Source: an uncultured Erysipelotrichaceae bacterium (GTDB taxonomy: Bacteria > Bacillota_I > Bacilli_A > Erysipelotrichales > Erysipelotrichaceae). Taken from it: DNA of 42,298 bases. The stretch is taken from the NCBI GenBank assembly GCA_949289855.1, contig CASEPS010000012.1, forward strand, positions 1-42,298, read 5' to 3'. Shown piece by piece: positions 24,476 through 33,224 of the stretch (position 1 is its first letter; every line of letters begins with the position of its first letter). The notes beneath the pieces are model-generated. The model was not told the DNA's origin, did no database searches, and saw only the letters and a list, made by a program, of their open reading frames with translations. A program made the translations under genes and the position numbers.

Positions 24476-25897
24476 ATGGCAGCTGAAATCATTACATCCT
24501 TCCTGCAATATGTCATGGATCAGAAAGATCCTGACTATACGATGCATCTGGCAAAGGAAAATGAGCAGGAATATATCACAATCGATACGGATTATGCACA
24601 GGGTAGTGTTGTCGTCCATGAGATCAATGAATTCAAAATCGTGGAGCTGAAGATTGTCAATCTGAAAAATGAGAAGGTGGCTTTTTATCTTCACTTCGAA
24701 CTGAAAGATCTTGAACATGCCAAAGAGCTGTTCAAGGAGATGATCTCATCTTTGAAAGCTTTGAAGAAGGAAAAGAAGATTCAGGTTCTTTTATGCTGTA
24801 CGAGTGGTATTACAACGTCTTACTTTACCGAAAAGCTCAATGAGGCAAGTGAACTGCTGAATATGAACTTTTCTTTCCAGGCTGTTAACTACAGCCGGTT
24901 GTTTGCGACTGCTTTTGAAAGTGACATCGTGCTTCTTGCCCCACAGATTTCCTATATGTATGAAAAGGTAAAGGGCATTCTCAATGACCAGCTTGTCATC
25001 TGTGTCCCTGCCACAATTTTCGGTGCATATGATGTACCAAAGCTCATTTCGCTTGTGGCAAGGAAGCTTCATGAGAGGGAAGAAGAAGAGGAAGGGCAGA
25101 AGGTGCCAGCTGAAAGGGAACAGTTCAGGTGTCTGAAAAAGACATTGACAATTGCTATTCTCATTGAAAACCAGTCGGTGCGCATTCTTTACCGCACATA
25201 TGAAAAAGGGCTTGTGATCCGCTTTGGTGAAGTCATCAAGGACAAGTACAGGCTGAGTGACCTCGAAGATCTGATGGATGTTGCCATCGCAAGGGAACCG
25301 GATATTGAAACGGTTGTCATATTGACACCGGGTGTCTATTTTGATGGCTGTCTTACCTTCCGTCAGCCAGGTATTTACAATGTGGATATCCGCAAGATGT
25401 TTACAGAGCGCTATAACAGAAAGTTTATCTTTATGAACGATGCCAATGCGATGGCACTTGGCTTCTATGGCCTGCAGAACAAGACAAAAAATCTCAGTTT
25501 CTACTTTCATCCGCTTGCCGCAAGAACTTCCGGTATTGGCAATATAGTCAATGGCAGACTGCTGACGGGCAGAAACAATCTGTCTGGTGAAATGCAATAT
25601 GTCTTCCATACGATCGGTTTTTCGGATGACCCGAATGTGCTTGCCCTCACACCAGAGGGTACATTGGAAATTGTGACAAAATATCTTGTTTCGGTGATCG
25701 CCAACATCGATCCGGAGCTCATTGCCATCTATTGTGACATGGTTCCGGATATGCAGGAACTTCACAACAGTCTTGCCAAAATCATCCAGCCGGAATTTGT
25801 GCCTGAACTCATCAAGGTCACAGATTGTGCAGAATATATGTTTGCCGGGGGTCTTATGGAGGCGGCCCGCTATGAAAAGGAAGGACTACATAAGTGA
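24476..25897 (+). CDS. EIIB-like domain fused to a degenerate ROK-type sugar kinase domain
   Basis: A soluble 473-residue protein in three parts. Residues 1-98 are an unrecognised alpha/beta domain. Residues 101-195 look like a PTS EIIB domain of the lactose/cellobiose class: QVLLCCTSGITTS carries the phosphorylatable cysteine (Cys108), and IVLLAPQISYMY matches the second EIIB motif. After a Glu-rich linker (200-215), residues 222-473 resemble a ROK kinase, with FMNDANAMALGF near 319-330 and SGIGNIVNGRLLTGRNNLSGE near 352-372. The usual N-terminal DxGGT phosphate loop and the cysteine zinc motif are missing, so kinase activity is doubtful. There is no helix-turn-helix and no adjacent permease. 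A PTS-linked sugar sensor is one possibility (inference). ATG 24476 follows GAAGGAGAGG. Confidence 0.75.
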   Translation: MAAEIITSFLQYVMDQKDPDYTMHLAKENEQEYITIDTDYAQGSVVVHEINEFKIVELKIVNLKNEKVAFYLHFELKDLEHAKELFKEMISSLKALKKEKKIQVLLCCTSGITTSYFTEKLNEASELLNMNFSFQAVNYSRLFATAFESDIVLLAPQISYMYEKVKGILNDQLVICVPATIFGAYDVPKLISLVARKLHEREEEEEGQKVPAEREQFRCLKKTLTIAILIENQSVRILYRTYEKGLVIRFGEVIKDKYRLSDLEDLMDVAIAREPDIETVVILTPGVYFDGCLTFRQPGIYNVDIRKMFTERYNRKFIFMNDANAMALGFYGLQNKTKNLSFYFHPLAARTSGIGNIVNGRLLTGRNNLSGEMQYVFHTIGFSDDPNVLALTPEGTLEIVTKYLVSVIANIDPELIAIYCDMVPDMQELHNSLAKIIQPEFVPELIKVTDCAEYMFAGGLMEAARYEKEGLHK

Positions 25898-25965
25898 ACA
25901 GTTGCAAGAAATGCATAAAATCGGTAAAATAGTGCATGTTATTAAACAGATAGGTGGTGTATTAC

Positions 25966-26184
25966 ATGGGTGAATTCTGGTCGTCCCTGCTCTGGTTTAT
26001 TGCTGGTGGACTGCTGGGTGCAGCAATTTCATTCTTTCTGACAAAGAAACACTTTGAAAAGGAATTGAAGGAAAATCCGCCGGTCAACGAAAAGATGATC
26101 CGGGCAATGTTCATGCAGATGGGACGCAAGCCGTCCGAAGCGCAGATCCGTCAGGTGATGCGTTCAATGAATAACGCTAAGTAA
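25966..26184 (+). CDS. yneF: YneF family (UPF0154) small membrane protein
   Basis: A 72-residue protein with one N-terminal membrane segment (about residues 5-25) and a conserved soluble tail, ENPPVNEKMIRAMFMQMGRKPSE, which is diagnostic of YneF. The function is unknown, though the family is widespread in Bacillota and Mollicutes. I chose the ATG at 25966; an in-frame GTG at 25954 overlaps the ribosome site. It lies 68 bases after the EIIB-ROK gene and is followed by a terminator. Confidence 0.92.
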   Translation: MGEFWSSLLWFIAGGLLGAAISFFLTKKHFEKELKENPPVNEKMIRAMFMQMGRKPSEAQIRQVMRSMNNAK

Positions 26185-26192
26185 AGTTGAGT

Positions 26193-26223
26193 AAAAAAGG
26201 TGCTGGAATAAAGCATCTTTTTT
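26193..26223 (+). terminator. Terminator after yneF
   Basis: An A-rich left arm with AGGTGCT (26198-26204) pairs with AGCATCT (26212-26218), followed by T. Confidence 0.75.
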
Positions 26224-26263
26224 ATTTCAGTCATCTGTTAAGAAAATTTAACGTTTCGGGTGG

Positions 26264-26292
26264 TGGAAAACGATTACATGATGGAGTATAAT
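26264..26292 (+). promoter_or_regulatory. Promoter of nifJ
   Basis: TGGAAA (26264-26269, four of six consensus bases), a 17-base spacer and TATAAT (26287-26292), 21 bases before the start codon. The same TGGAAA-17-TATAAT form precedes the hisS T-box. Confidence 0.6.
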
Positions 26293-26313
26293 TCAAAGAG
26301 TTTAGGAGGAATT

Positions 26314-29300
26314 ATGAGTACAGAAAACAAAAAGGTTTTCGAAGCCATGGATGGTAATACTGCTACTGCGCATTCCGCGTATGCATTTACAGAAGTAGCT
26401 GGTATCTATCCGATCACACCATCGTCTCCGATGGCAGAACATGTTGATGACTGGGCAACTGCTGGTCGTAAGAACATTTTCGGAGACAAAGTCAAGGTTG
26501 TTGAAATGCAGTCTGAAGGCGGTGCTGCTGGTGCTGTTCACGGTGCTCTGCAGGCTGGCTCTCTCGCTGCAACTTTCACAGCTTCCCAGGGTCTTCTTCT
26601 GATGATCCCAAATATCTACAAGCTGAAGGGTGAGATGCTTCCGGGCGTCATTCATGTAGCAGCAAGATCCCTTGCTACACATACACTCTCCATCTTCGGT
26701 GATCACCAGGACGTTTACGCTTGCCGTCAGACAGGTATTGTCATGATGTGCTCTCACTCTGTTCAGGACTGCATGGACCTGGCTGGTGTTGCACACCTTG
26801 TTGCAATTGACGGTTCCGTTCCTGTTATGCACTTCTTTGATGGTTTCCGTACATCTCATGAAATCGACAAGATCGAAGTCATGGATTACGACTTCCTCAA
26901 GAGCCTTCTGCCAAAAGAAAAGCTCGAGGCATTCCGTGCACATGCACTGAATCCACATGGAAATGCAGTCACAAGAGGCGGTTCCCAGAACGACGATATC
27001 TACTTCCAGGCTGCTGAAGCACAGAACCTGCATTATGCTGCTGTTCCTGAAATTGTTGAAAAGTACATGAAGGCTGTCAGCGAACATACAGGTCGTGACT
27101 ATGCTCCATTTACCTATGTTGGTGCACCTGATGCTGAAAGAATCATCATCGCTATGGGTTCTGTTACAGACACCATCACAGAAACAATCAACACACTCAC
27201 AAAGAGAGGCGAAAAGGTAGGTCTCATCAAGGTTTATCTGTATCGTCCATTCTCTCAGAAGCATCTGGAAGCAGTTCTTCCTTCCACTGTAAAGAAGATT
27301 GCTGTTCTTGACCGTGCCAAGGAAGTTGGTACACGTGAACCACTGTTCCTCGATGTTGAGTATGCACTGCGCAACCACAAGGACATCACACTCATCGGTG
27401 GCCGTTATGGTCTTTCTTCCAAGGATACAAACCCATCCGATATCAATGCTGTCTTTGAAGAACTCAAGAAGGATGAACCTAAGGAAGAGTTTACAATCGG
27501 TATCGAAGATGATGTTACAAATCTCTCCCTTGAACCGGTTGATATCAAGGTTGATGCAGACTATACATCCTGCCTGTTCTATGGTCTTGGTTCCGATGGT
27601 ACAGTTGGTGCTAACAAGTCCACTGTCAAGATCATCGGTAACAACACAGATCTCTATTCCCAGGCATACTTCGCATATGACTCCAAGAAGGCTGGTGGCG
27701 TTACAAGAAGCCATCTGAGATTTGGTAAGAGCCCTATCCATTCTCCATACTATATCGATAAGGCTGACTTCATCTCCTGCTCTCTTGAATCCTATGCTTT
27801 CAAGTTCGATATGGTCCGTGACCTCAAGGATGGCGGTACATTCCTGTTGAATACAACAATGTCCGCTGATGAAGTTGAAGACAGACTGCCGAACAGAATG
27901 CTGAAGGGTCTTGCTGACCGTCATGCAAAGTTCTACATCATCAATGCTAACAAGCTTGCTCAGGAAACACACATGGGTCGTCATACAAACACAATCCTGC
28001 AGAGTGCTTTCTTCAAGCTCAACGAGCAGATCATGCCTTACAGCACAGCCGTAGAACTCATGAAGGATTCTGCCCGCAAGACATATGCACGTAAGGGTGA
28101 TGATGTTGTTAACAACAACTGCGCAGCTATCGACAAGGGTTCTGAAGGTCTTGTTGAAGTTACAGTCAAGCCTGAATGGAGCAACCTCCCGGTTAAGGGA
28201 ACATTGTTCGAACTGACAGGTGATGACCACTTCGATACAAACGTTCAGGTTATCAACTCTCTCGGTGGTTATGACATGAAGGTTTCTGACTTCATGAAGC
28301 CAGATGTCATCGATGGTTCTATTCCTGAAAACGTTGCTTTCAAGGAAAAGAGAAACATCGCTGCTATGGTTCCTACATGGGATGCAAGCAAGTGCGTTGA
28401 GTGTGGTCAGTGCGCATTCGTCTGCCCGCATGCAACAATCCGTCCATTCCTTCTCAACAAGGAAGAAGCTGCCAAGGCTGAATCCATTGCAAAGGAATGC
28501 AATGTTGAATGGACAGTCAAGGAACCAACACCTGCTTATAAGGGTGCCAAGGAAGATGGACTCGTTTACAGAATCCAGCTCTCTCCGATGAACTGCGTAG
28601 GCTGTGGCGTATGTATCAATGCATGTCCTACAAAGGCTCTTTCTGCAGTTGACATCGTTGAAGCAGAAGGTGCTGAACCTCTTGCTGATTACCTCTATAA
28701 GGAAACAGAATACAAGGCACAGTATGGTAACCAGAACACAGTTGCTGGTACATCCCTCCTGATGCCATACTTCGAAGTATCCGGCTGCTGCCCAGGATGC
28801 GGTGAAGCTCCATACTACAGACTGGCTTCCCAGCTATTTGGTAAGGATATGCTCGTTGCCAACGCAACAGGCTGCTCCATGATTTACTGCTCTGCTACAC
28901 CTTCTACACCATTTGTTTCTGACAAGGATGGCAATGGTGTTGCTTGGGCTAACTCCCTGTTCGAAGATAATGCTGAATACGGCTTCGGTATGGCTATTGC
29001 ACAGTCCTACAAGTCCAGCAAGATCCTGAAGACAATGGAAGACAACATGGACAAGGTTGAAGATGCTCTTGCAGCAGACTTCAAGGCTTACATTGCAGCA
29101 GGTGATGACAGAGATGCACAGCGTGCAGTTGTTGATTCTCTCGTCAAGAATGTTGAAGCTTCTTCCAATGAAGATGTCAAGGTTCTGCTCGAGATGAAGA
29201 GAGACCTCGTTTCCAAGTCCGTATGGATCGTTGGTGGCGACGGCTGGGCATATGATATTGGCTACGGCGGACTTGATCATGTCATGGCTAACGATCTCAA

Positions 29301-29859
29301 TGTCAACGTTCTCGTTCTCGATACAGAAGTTTATTCCAACACTGGTGGTCAGTCCTCCAAGTCCTCCCAGGCTGCTTCCATTGCGAAGTTCGCAGCTGGT
29401 GGTAAGGCACAGTCCAAGAAGGACCTCGGCCAGATCGTTATGGAATATGGTCACTGCTATGTAGCATCTGTTTCCATGGGTGCTAACCAGACACAGTGCA
29501 TCAAGGCATTCAAGGAAGCTGAATCCTACAATGGTCCTTCCCTGATCATCGCTTACAGCCCATGTGCAGAACAGGGTATCAAGGGTGGTCTCGTAAATGC
29601 ACCTAAGGTTCAGAAGAATGCGGTTGATTGTGGTTATGTCACACTTTACCGTTATGATCCGCGCCTTGAAAAGCCACTCCAGATCGATTCCAAGGAACCA
29701 GACTGGTCCAAGTTCCATGACTTCCTGATGAACGAAGCACGTTACTTCAACCTCCCTAAGCTGAGAGGTGCTGAAGCAGCTGAAAAGGCATTCGCAAAGA
29801 CACTCTCTGATGCGCAGATCCGTTACAGCAAGCTCGTCAAGAAGGCTAACGATCAGTAA
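26314..29859 (+). CDS. nifJ: Pyruvate:ferredoxin (flavodoxin) oxidoreductase
   Basis: A single-chain PFOR of 1181 residues that oxidises pyruvate with CoA to acetyl-CoA and CO2 and reduces ferredoxin or flavodoxin, a hallmark of anaerobic metabolism. The N-terminal domain has GIYPITPSSPMAE; EMQSEGGAAGAVHGAL and TASQGLLLMIPN follow. Two [4Fe-4S] motifs lie near residues 695 and 760 (CVECGQCAFVCP and CVGCGVCINACP). Further cysteines at CCPGCGEAP and the thiamine diphosphate segment GDGWAYDIGYGG...SNTGGQSSKS complete the enzyme. ATG 26314 follows AGGAGG. The third-base pattern is more biased than in neighbouring genes, consistent with very high expression. Confidence 0.97.
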   Translation: MSTENKKVFEAMDGNTATAHSAYAFTEVAGIYPITPSSPMAEHVDDWATAGRKNIFGDKVKVVEMQSEGGAAGAVHGALQAGSLAATFTASQGLLLMIPNIYKLKGEMLPGVIHVAARSLATHTLSIFGDHQDVYACRQTGIVMMCSHSVQDCMDLAGVAHLVAIDGSVPVMHFFDGFRTSHEIDKIEVMDYDFLKSLLPKEKLEAFRAHALNPHGNAVTRGGSQNDDIYFQAAEAQNLHYAAVPEIVEKYMKAVSEHTGRDYAPFTYVGAPDAERIIIAMGSVTDTITETINTLTKRGEKVGLIKVYLYRPFSQKHLEAVLPSTVKKIAVLDRAKEVGTREPLFLDVEYALRNHKDITLIGGRYGLSSKDTNPSDINAVFEELKKDEPKEEFTIGIEDDVTNLSLEPVDIKVDADYTSCLFYGLGSDGTVGANKSTVKIIGNNTDLYSQAYFAYDSKKAGGVTRSHLRFGKSPIHSPYYIDKADFISCSLESYAFKFDMVRDLKDGGTFLLNTTMSADEVEDRLPNRMLKGLADRHAKFYIINANKLAQETHMGRHTNTILQSAFFKLNEQIMPYSTAVELMKDSARKTYARKGDDVVNNNCAAIDKGSEGLVEVTVKPEWSNLPVKGTLFELTGDDHFDTNVQVINSLGGYDMKVSDFMKPDVIDGSIPENVAFKEKRNIAAMVPTWDASKCVECGQCAFVCPHATIRPFLLNKEEAAKAESIAKECNVEWTVKEPTPAYKGAKEDGLVYRIQLSPMNCVGCGVCINACPTKALSAVDIVEAEGAEPLADYLYKETEYKAQYGNQNTVAGTSLLMPYFEVSGCCPGCGEAPYYRLASQLFGKDMLVANATGCSMIYCSATPSTPFVSDKDGNGVAWANSLFEDNAEYGFGMAIAQSYKSSKILKTMEDNMDKVEDALAADFKAYIAAGDDRDAQRAVVDSLVKNVEASSNEDVKVLLEMKRDLVSKSVWIVGGDGWAYDIGYGGLDHVMANDLNVNVLVLDTEVYSNTGGQSSKSSQAASIAKFAAGGKAQSKKDLGQIVMEYGHCYVASVSMGANQTQCIKAFKEAESYNGPSLIIAYSPCAEQGIKGGLVNAPKVQKNAVDCGYVTLYRYDPRLEKPLQIDSKEPDWSKFHDFLMNEARYFNLPKLRGAEAAEKAFAKTLSDAQIRYSKLVKKANDQ

Positions 29860-29882
29860 TTACTGATTTACAGTATCAAATT

Positions 29883-29913
29883 GAGTCATCCACTTCGGAT
29901 GGCTCTTTTTTTT
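29883..29913 (+). terminator. Terminator after nifJ
   Basis: A nine-base stem GAGTCATCC/GGATGGCTC (29883-29891 with 29897-29905) and a run of eight T. Confidence 0.9.
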
Positions 29914-29928
29914 CTTATGTGCGTCATA

Positions 29929-29959
29929 TTGGTTCACTGCACCAGAAAACCAATATAAT
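29929..29959 (+). promoter_or_regulatory. Possible promoter of the first zinc-ribbon gene
   Basis: TATAAT (29954-29959) lies 22 bases before the start codon. TTGGTT (29929-29934) is a possible -35, but the 19-base spacer is long. Confidence 0.4.
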
Positions 29960-29981
29960 ACTTTAAACAAGGAGATGTATT

Positions 29982-30980
29982 ATGATTTGCAGAAAATGTG
30001 GAAATGAACTTCCAGATGAAGCAACGTTTTGCTATTATTGTGGCGCACAAATTGAAGACAGGAGATCACCTGTTCCAGTTGCACCGCAACAGAATGATGG
30101 ACGACTTGAATCGAAGAAAACAACAGAACAGACAGATCATAAACCGGGCGCAACAAGAAAGACAGTAAACAGAAATAAGAATAAAGATGATGATATCGTT
30201 GAGTTGATATTCGGACCACTCAGTGAAGCATTTCACAGTGGGAATTTTGTGAACAACCTCAAAACGATGAATTTCAATATTATTCCGGTTATTGCTGCAA
30301 TCATTAGTATTCTTTCACTGTTTTTTCCTTTTGCCTCACAATCTGTAGCAGGCTTCAGTGAAAGCTTTAATGCACTTTACTTTTCTGGATGGTATTCACT
30401 ATTTATCATCGCTATGTGCATCATGGGCATTTTTTGCGGAATTGGTCATGTAAAAAAAGGACAGTGGGTATCTTATATGATTGCCGTTGTATTTTCTTTT
30501 TACTTTTGGCGTGGAATTGGCAGACAGGTGGAAAAATCATATGGTTTTGCAAAATTTGATTTTGGCATTTTTGTTTTAACCATCAGTTTGATCATAGCAG
30601 TGATTACAGCATGGCTTGATGCGCATAAGATAGATCCTGCACGCAAAAAGGCTGTTGAAGAAGGTAATCGCGCCTCAGCAGTCTTTCATGCGGTAAAAAA
30701 TGCAGCGGATGAGCAGATTGATCTATATCTTGCCAGCAAGCAGTGTCCTGAAGATTTCCGTACAAAATGTCTGTTTGAAAAAAACAGGTATAATGAAGCA
30801 CTGAAAATGCCAGATAAAGCAAAGAGATATGCTATGGCTAAAGCGTATTATACTTTCTTATTGCAAAACATTGACCAGTTTCCAGAACAATCTTGTGAAA
30901 TGATACAGAAATTTGCCTCTTCAGGCATTACACTGGCAGATGCACAAGCATTTCTTTTGAAATATGAGATGAAATCATAA
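29982..30980 (+). CDS. Zinc-ribbon membrane protein, first of a tandem pair
   Basis: A 332-residue protein of unknown function. Residues 1-24 form a zinc ribbon with two CxxC pairs (CRKC and CYYC), followed by a polar linker to about residue 95. About four membrane segments lie between residues 100 and 210. A soluble alpha-helical C-terminal domain of about 110 residues ends the protein. The zinc-ribbon-linker-membrane plan is common in Bacillota membrane proteins of unknown role. Its neighbour at 31119 has the same plan and an almost identical ribbon, so the pair arose by duplication. It follows AAGGAG and a TATAAT box. Confidence 0.75.
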   Translation: MICRKCGNELPDEATFCYYCGAQIEDRRSPVPVAPQQNDGRLESKKTTEQTDHKPGATRKTVNRNKNKDDDIVELIFGPLSEAFHSGNFVNNLKTMNFNIIPVIAAIISILSLFFPFASQSVAGFSESFNALYFSGWYSLFIIAMCIMGIFCGIGHVKKGQWVSYMIAVVFSFYFWRGIGRQVEKSYGFAKFDFGIFVLTISLIIAVITAWLDAHKIDPARKKAVEEGNRASAVFHAVKNAADEQIDLYLASKQCPEDFRTKCLFEKNRYNEALKMPDKAKRYAMAKAYYTFLLQNIDQFPEQSCEMIQKFASSGITLADAQAFLLKYEMKS

Positions 30981-31118
30981 TGTGTATGCTATATATCAAT
31001 ATCTGTAAAAAAAATAACTTGTGATGGATATATGTCATACGTACATATGAATAGGAATGATTGCTGGTATACCGCTTTAGTTAACGTTTGAATATTAGTG
31101 TATAGGGGGGAATTTGAG

Positions 31119-32093
31119 ATGATATGTAAGAATTGTGGGAATACACTTCCTGATGGAGCAACATTTTGTTATTACTGTGGTGCTGCAATTGAAAGTAGTG
31201 CATGCCCCAAACGAGTGCAGCCTTCTGTAACTGGAGCTGCAGAACGGCCAGCACCTGAAACTGTTGGACCATCTACTGTCAGACAAAGAGATCCACAGCT
31301 GTCAGTGAATCCTAAGAATAACTATGGTAGTAATCAGTCTGCTGGAATAGATGTACAGGGTGTGCCACAGAGTAATGGAAATCAGATGAGTTCAAATATA
31401 GTTGCCGTTGTTGCTTTACTTATATCACTTGTGTCTTTATTTTTACCTGCTCTATCGGTTAGTGCCTTTGGCTTTTCGGAAAGCGTATCAATTTTCGAAA
31501 CGGATTCTTCATATGGAATTGGTTTTGGCTTAGTGATTATTGTTGCTATGATAGCTGTTATTGTAAGAAGCAAACCAGCTGCCATTGCGATAAGTGCCGT
31601 CAATCTGATTTGTGCAATTGGTATTTTCTTCCAGGTGATTCAAGCGGTGAACCTGACCTTTGGACTCGGTTCAATCGGTATAGGTATGATTCTGTATCTT
31701 GTAAGCAGTATTGTTGCTCTTGTTTCCAGCTGTGTCTGGAAAAAAGGCAACAGTCCTGAATATGAAAAAGCTGAGACACAGTACAAAGAAGCAAAGATGT
31801 ATTGCCACCAGCTGGGCAAGGCACCGATGGAAGAAATCATGAAATTCATTTACAGTGGATATTGTCCCGTTGCTTCGCGGAACAGATTGCTTGGATGCTA
31901 TGCGGTTATGATTCAAAAAGATAATGGTCGTGATGACAGGCAGGTTTATGAAGCTACCCGGGATTTCATGGAAATTATGAAACGGTATGAGAATGTTTTT
32001 CCGGAAAATACCGGTTCAAACATCCGGCGCTATATTCGTTACCAGTCGCAGATAGCTGATGCAAAGCTCAGGATGATCGCGCTGAAGAAATAA
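31119..32093 (+). CDS. Zinc-ribbon membrane protein, second of a tandem pair
   Basis: A 324-residue paralogue of the preceding protein. The N-terminal zinc ribbon (MICKNCGN...FCYYCGA) matches it nearly residue for residue. The linker is longer and Pro/Gln/Asn-rich (about 27-95). Roughly four membrane segments follow (about 97-215), including a GFSES stretch shared with the first copy, then a soluble helical C-terminal domain with a conserved CP motif. Function unknown. I chose the ATG at 31119, seven bases after an AGGGGGG site; the frame is open upstream from 31098. The 138 bases between the genes hold an inverted repeat and no clear terminator. Confidence 0.75.
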   Translation: MICKNCGNTLPDGATFCYYCGAAIESSACPKRVQPSVTGAAERPAPETVGPSTVRQRDPQLSVNPKNNYGSNQSAGIDVQGVPQSNGNQMSSNIVAVVALLISLVSLFLPALSVSAFGFSESVSIFETDSSYGIGFGLVIIVAMIAVIVRSKPAAIAISAVNLICAIGIFFQVIQAVNLTFGLGSIGIGMILYLVSSIVALVSSCVWKKGNSPEYEKAETQYKEAKMYCHQLGKAPMEEIMKFIYSGYCPVASRNRLLGCYAVMIQKDNGRDDRQVYEATRDFMEIMKRYENVFPENTGSNIRRYIRYQSQIADAKLRMIALKK

Positions 32094-32120
32094 AGAATGT
32101 CCAATCGGGCATTCTTTTTC
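32093..32120 (+). terminator. Terminator after the second zinc-ribbon gene
   Basis: AGAATGTCC (32094-32102) pairs with GGGCATTCT (32107-32115), followed by T residues. Confidence 0.8.
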
Positions 32121-32180
32121 TGAGTGAACTCTGAGTGAAAGCTTAATATTTCAATAGTTTCACGGATATGCATCATGGGT

Positions 32181-32186
32181 TATAAT
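32181..32186 (+). promoter_or_regulatory. Probable -10 box of the glycosyltransferase operon
   Basis: TATAAT 17 bases before the start codon region of the first glycosyltransferase gene; the -35 (TTTCAC at 32158-32163) is weak. Confidence 0.4.
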
Positions 32187-32202
32187 AAAAGCAGGAGATA
32201 CC

Positions 32203-33207
32203 ATGAAAATATTATTATATTTTGAAGGGGAAAACCTGATCAAGGTATCAGGTATTGGTCGTGCCTTCGAACACCAGAAAAGAGCTCTTGCTTCACAAGG
32301 TATAGAATATACAACAGATCCATGGGATAATGATTATGACATCCTGCATATCAATACATATGGTGCAAACTCGGAGAGTATTATCCGTCATGCCCGTGCC
32401 GAGGGAAAGAAAGTCATCTATCATGCCCATTCTACAGAAGAAGATTTTCGTGACAGTTTCTTTCTGTCAAATCAGATTGCTCCATTGTATAGGACATGGC
32501 TGATCAATCTGTATAACAAGGCAGATGCGATTATCACACCTACACCATATTCCAAATCACTATTGGAGAATTATGGTATCACACTGCCGATTTATCCGGT
32601 TTCCAATGGCATAGATCCTGAGCGCTATAAGAAAGACAAGGAAAAGATCAAAGCATTCCGCAAGTATTTCTCTTTAAAGGAAGGGGAGAAGATCGTCATG
32701 GGGGTTGGGCTTTTGTTCAAGCGAAAAGGGCTACTGGATTTCGTGGAAGTCGCAAAGAAACTTCCCGATTATAAATTCATCTGGTTTGGTGACATTTCCA
32801 AACTTGTCATTCCCCATGAAATTACCGAAGCGGTACAAAATCACCCCGATAATGTGATCTTCCCTGGCTATGTCAAGGGACCGATCATCGAAGGTGCTTA
32901 TGCGGATGCCAATGCCTTCTTCTTTCCATCGTATGAGGAAACAGAAGGAATTGTCGTACTTGAGGCACTTGCCGCAAAATGTCCTGTTATCGTAAGAGAC
33001 ATCGGTGCATTTGATCCATGGCTCATCGATGGTGTGAATTGTTATAAGGGGAAAGATAACGAGACATTTGCACAGTTAATTGAGGGGATCGTTGAAGGAA
33101 AACTTCCGCAAACTGTTGAAGCTGGTTATGAAACTGCAAAGAGCCGTAGTATTGATGAAATTGGCAGACAGTTGAAGGAAATCTATGAATCAGTGCTTTC
33201 TGCTTAG
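32203..33207 (+). CDS. GT4 glycosyltransferase, CpoA/BgsA-like diglycosyl-diacylglycerol synthase
   Basis: A GT-B fold glycosyltransferase of 334 residues. The N-terminal region (SGIGRAFEHQKRAL, DYDILHINTYG, HAHSTEEDFRDSF) closely resembles streptococcal CpoA and related enzymes that add the second sugar to monoglucosyl-diacylglycerol. The C-terminal nucleotide-sugar domain has the GLLFKRKG loop and the EETEGIVVLEAL acidic motif with its E-x7-E spacing. It acts at the inner face of the membrane and makes a glycolipid that can anchor lipoteichoic acid. The exact sugar is not determinable. It lies 17 bases before the membrane protein gene and shares an operon with a second GT4 enzyme. Confidence 0.85.
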   Translation: MKILLYFEGENLIKVSGIGRAFEHQKRALASQGIEYTTDPWDNDYDILHINTYGANSESIIRHARAEGKKVIYHAHSTEEDFRDSFFLSNQIAPLYRTWLINLYNKADAIITPTPYSKSLLENYGITLPIYPVSNGIDPERYKKDKEKIKAFRKYFSLKEGEKIVMGVGLLFKRKGLLDFVEVAKKLPDYKFIWFGDISKLVIPHEITEAVQNHPDNVIFPGYVKGPIIEGAYADANAFFFPSYEETEGIVVLEALAAKCPVIVRDIGAFDPWLIDGVNCYKGKDNETFAQLIEGIVEGKLPQTVEAGYETAKSRSIDEIGRQLKEIYESVLSA

Positions 33208-33224
33208 AAAAGGAAATGATTTTC

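Noticed and set aside
24791-25765. 324-codon open frame on the minus strand
   Set aside because: Antisense to the EIIB-ROK gene, which has a ribosome site and recognisable motifs; the antisense product has none.
26302-28431. 709-codon open frame on the minus strand
   Set aside because: It lies entirely inside nifJ, whose motifs and codon bias are unmistakable. Its translation is Cys/Ile/Leu-rich without any domain, as expected for an antisense shadow.
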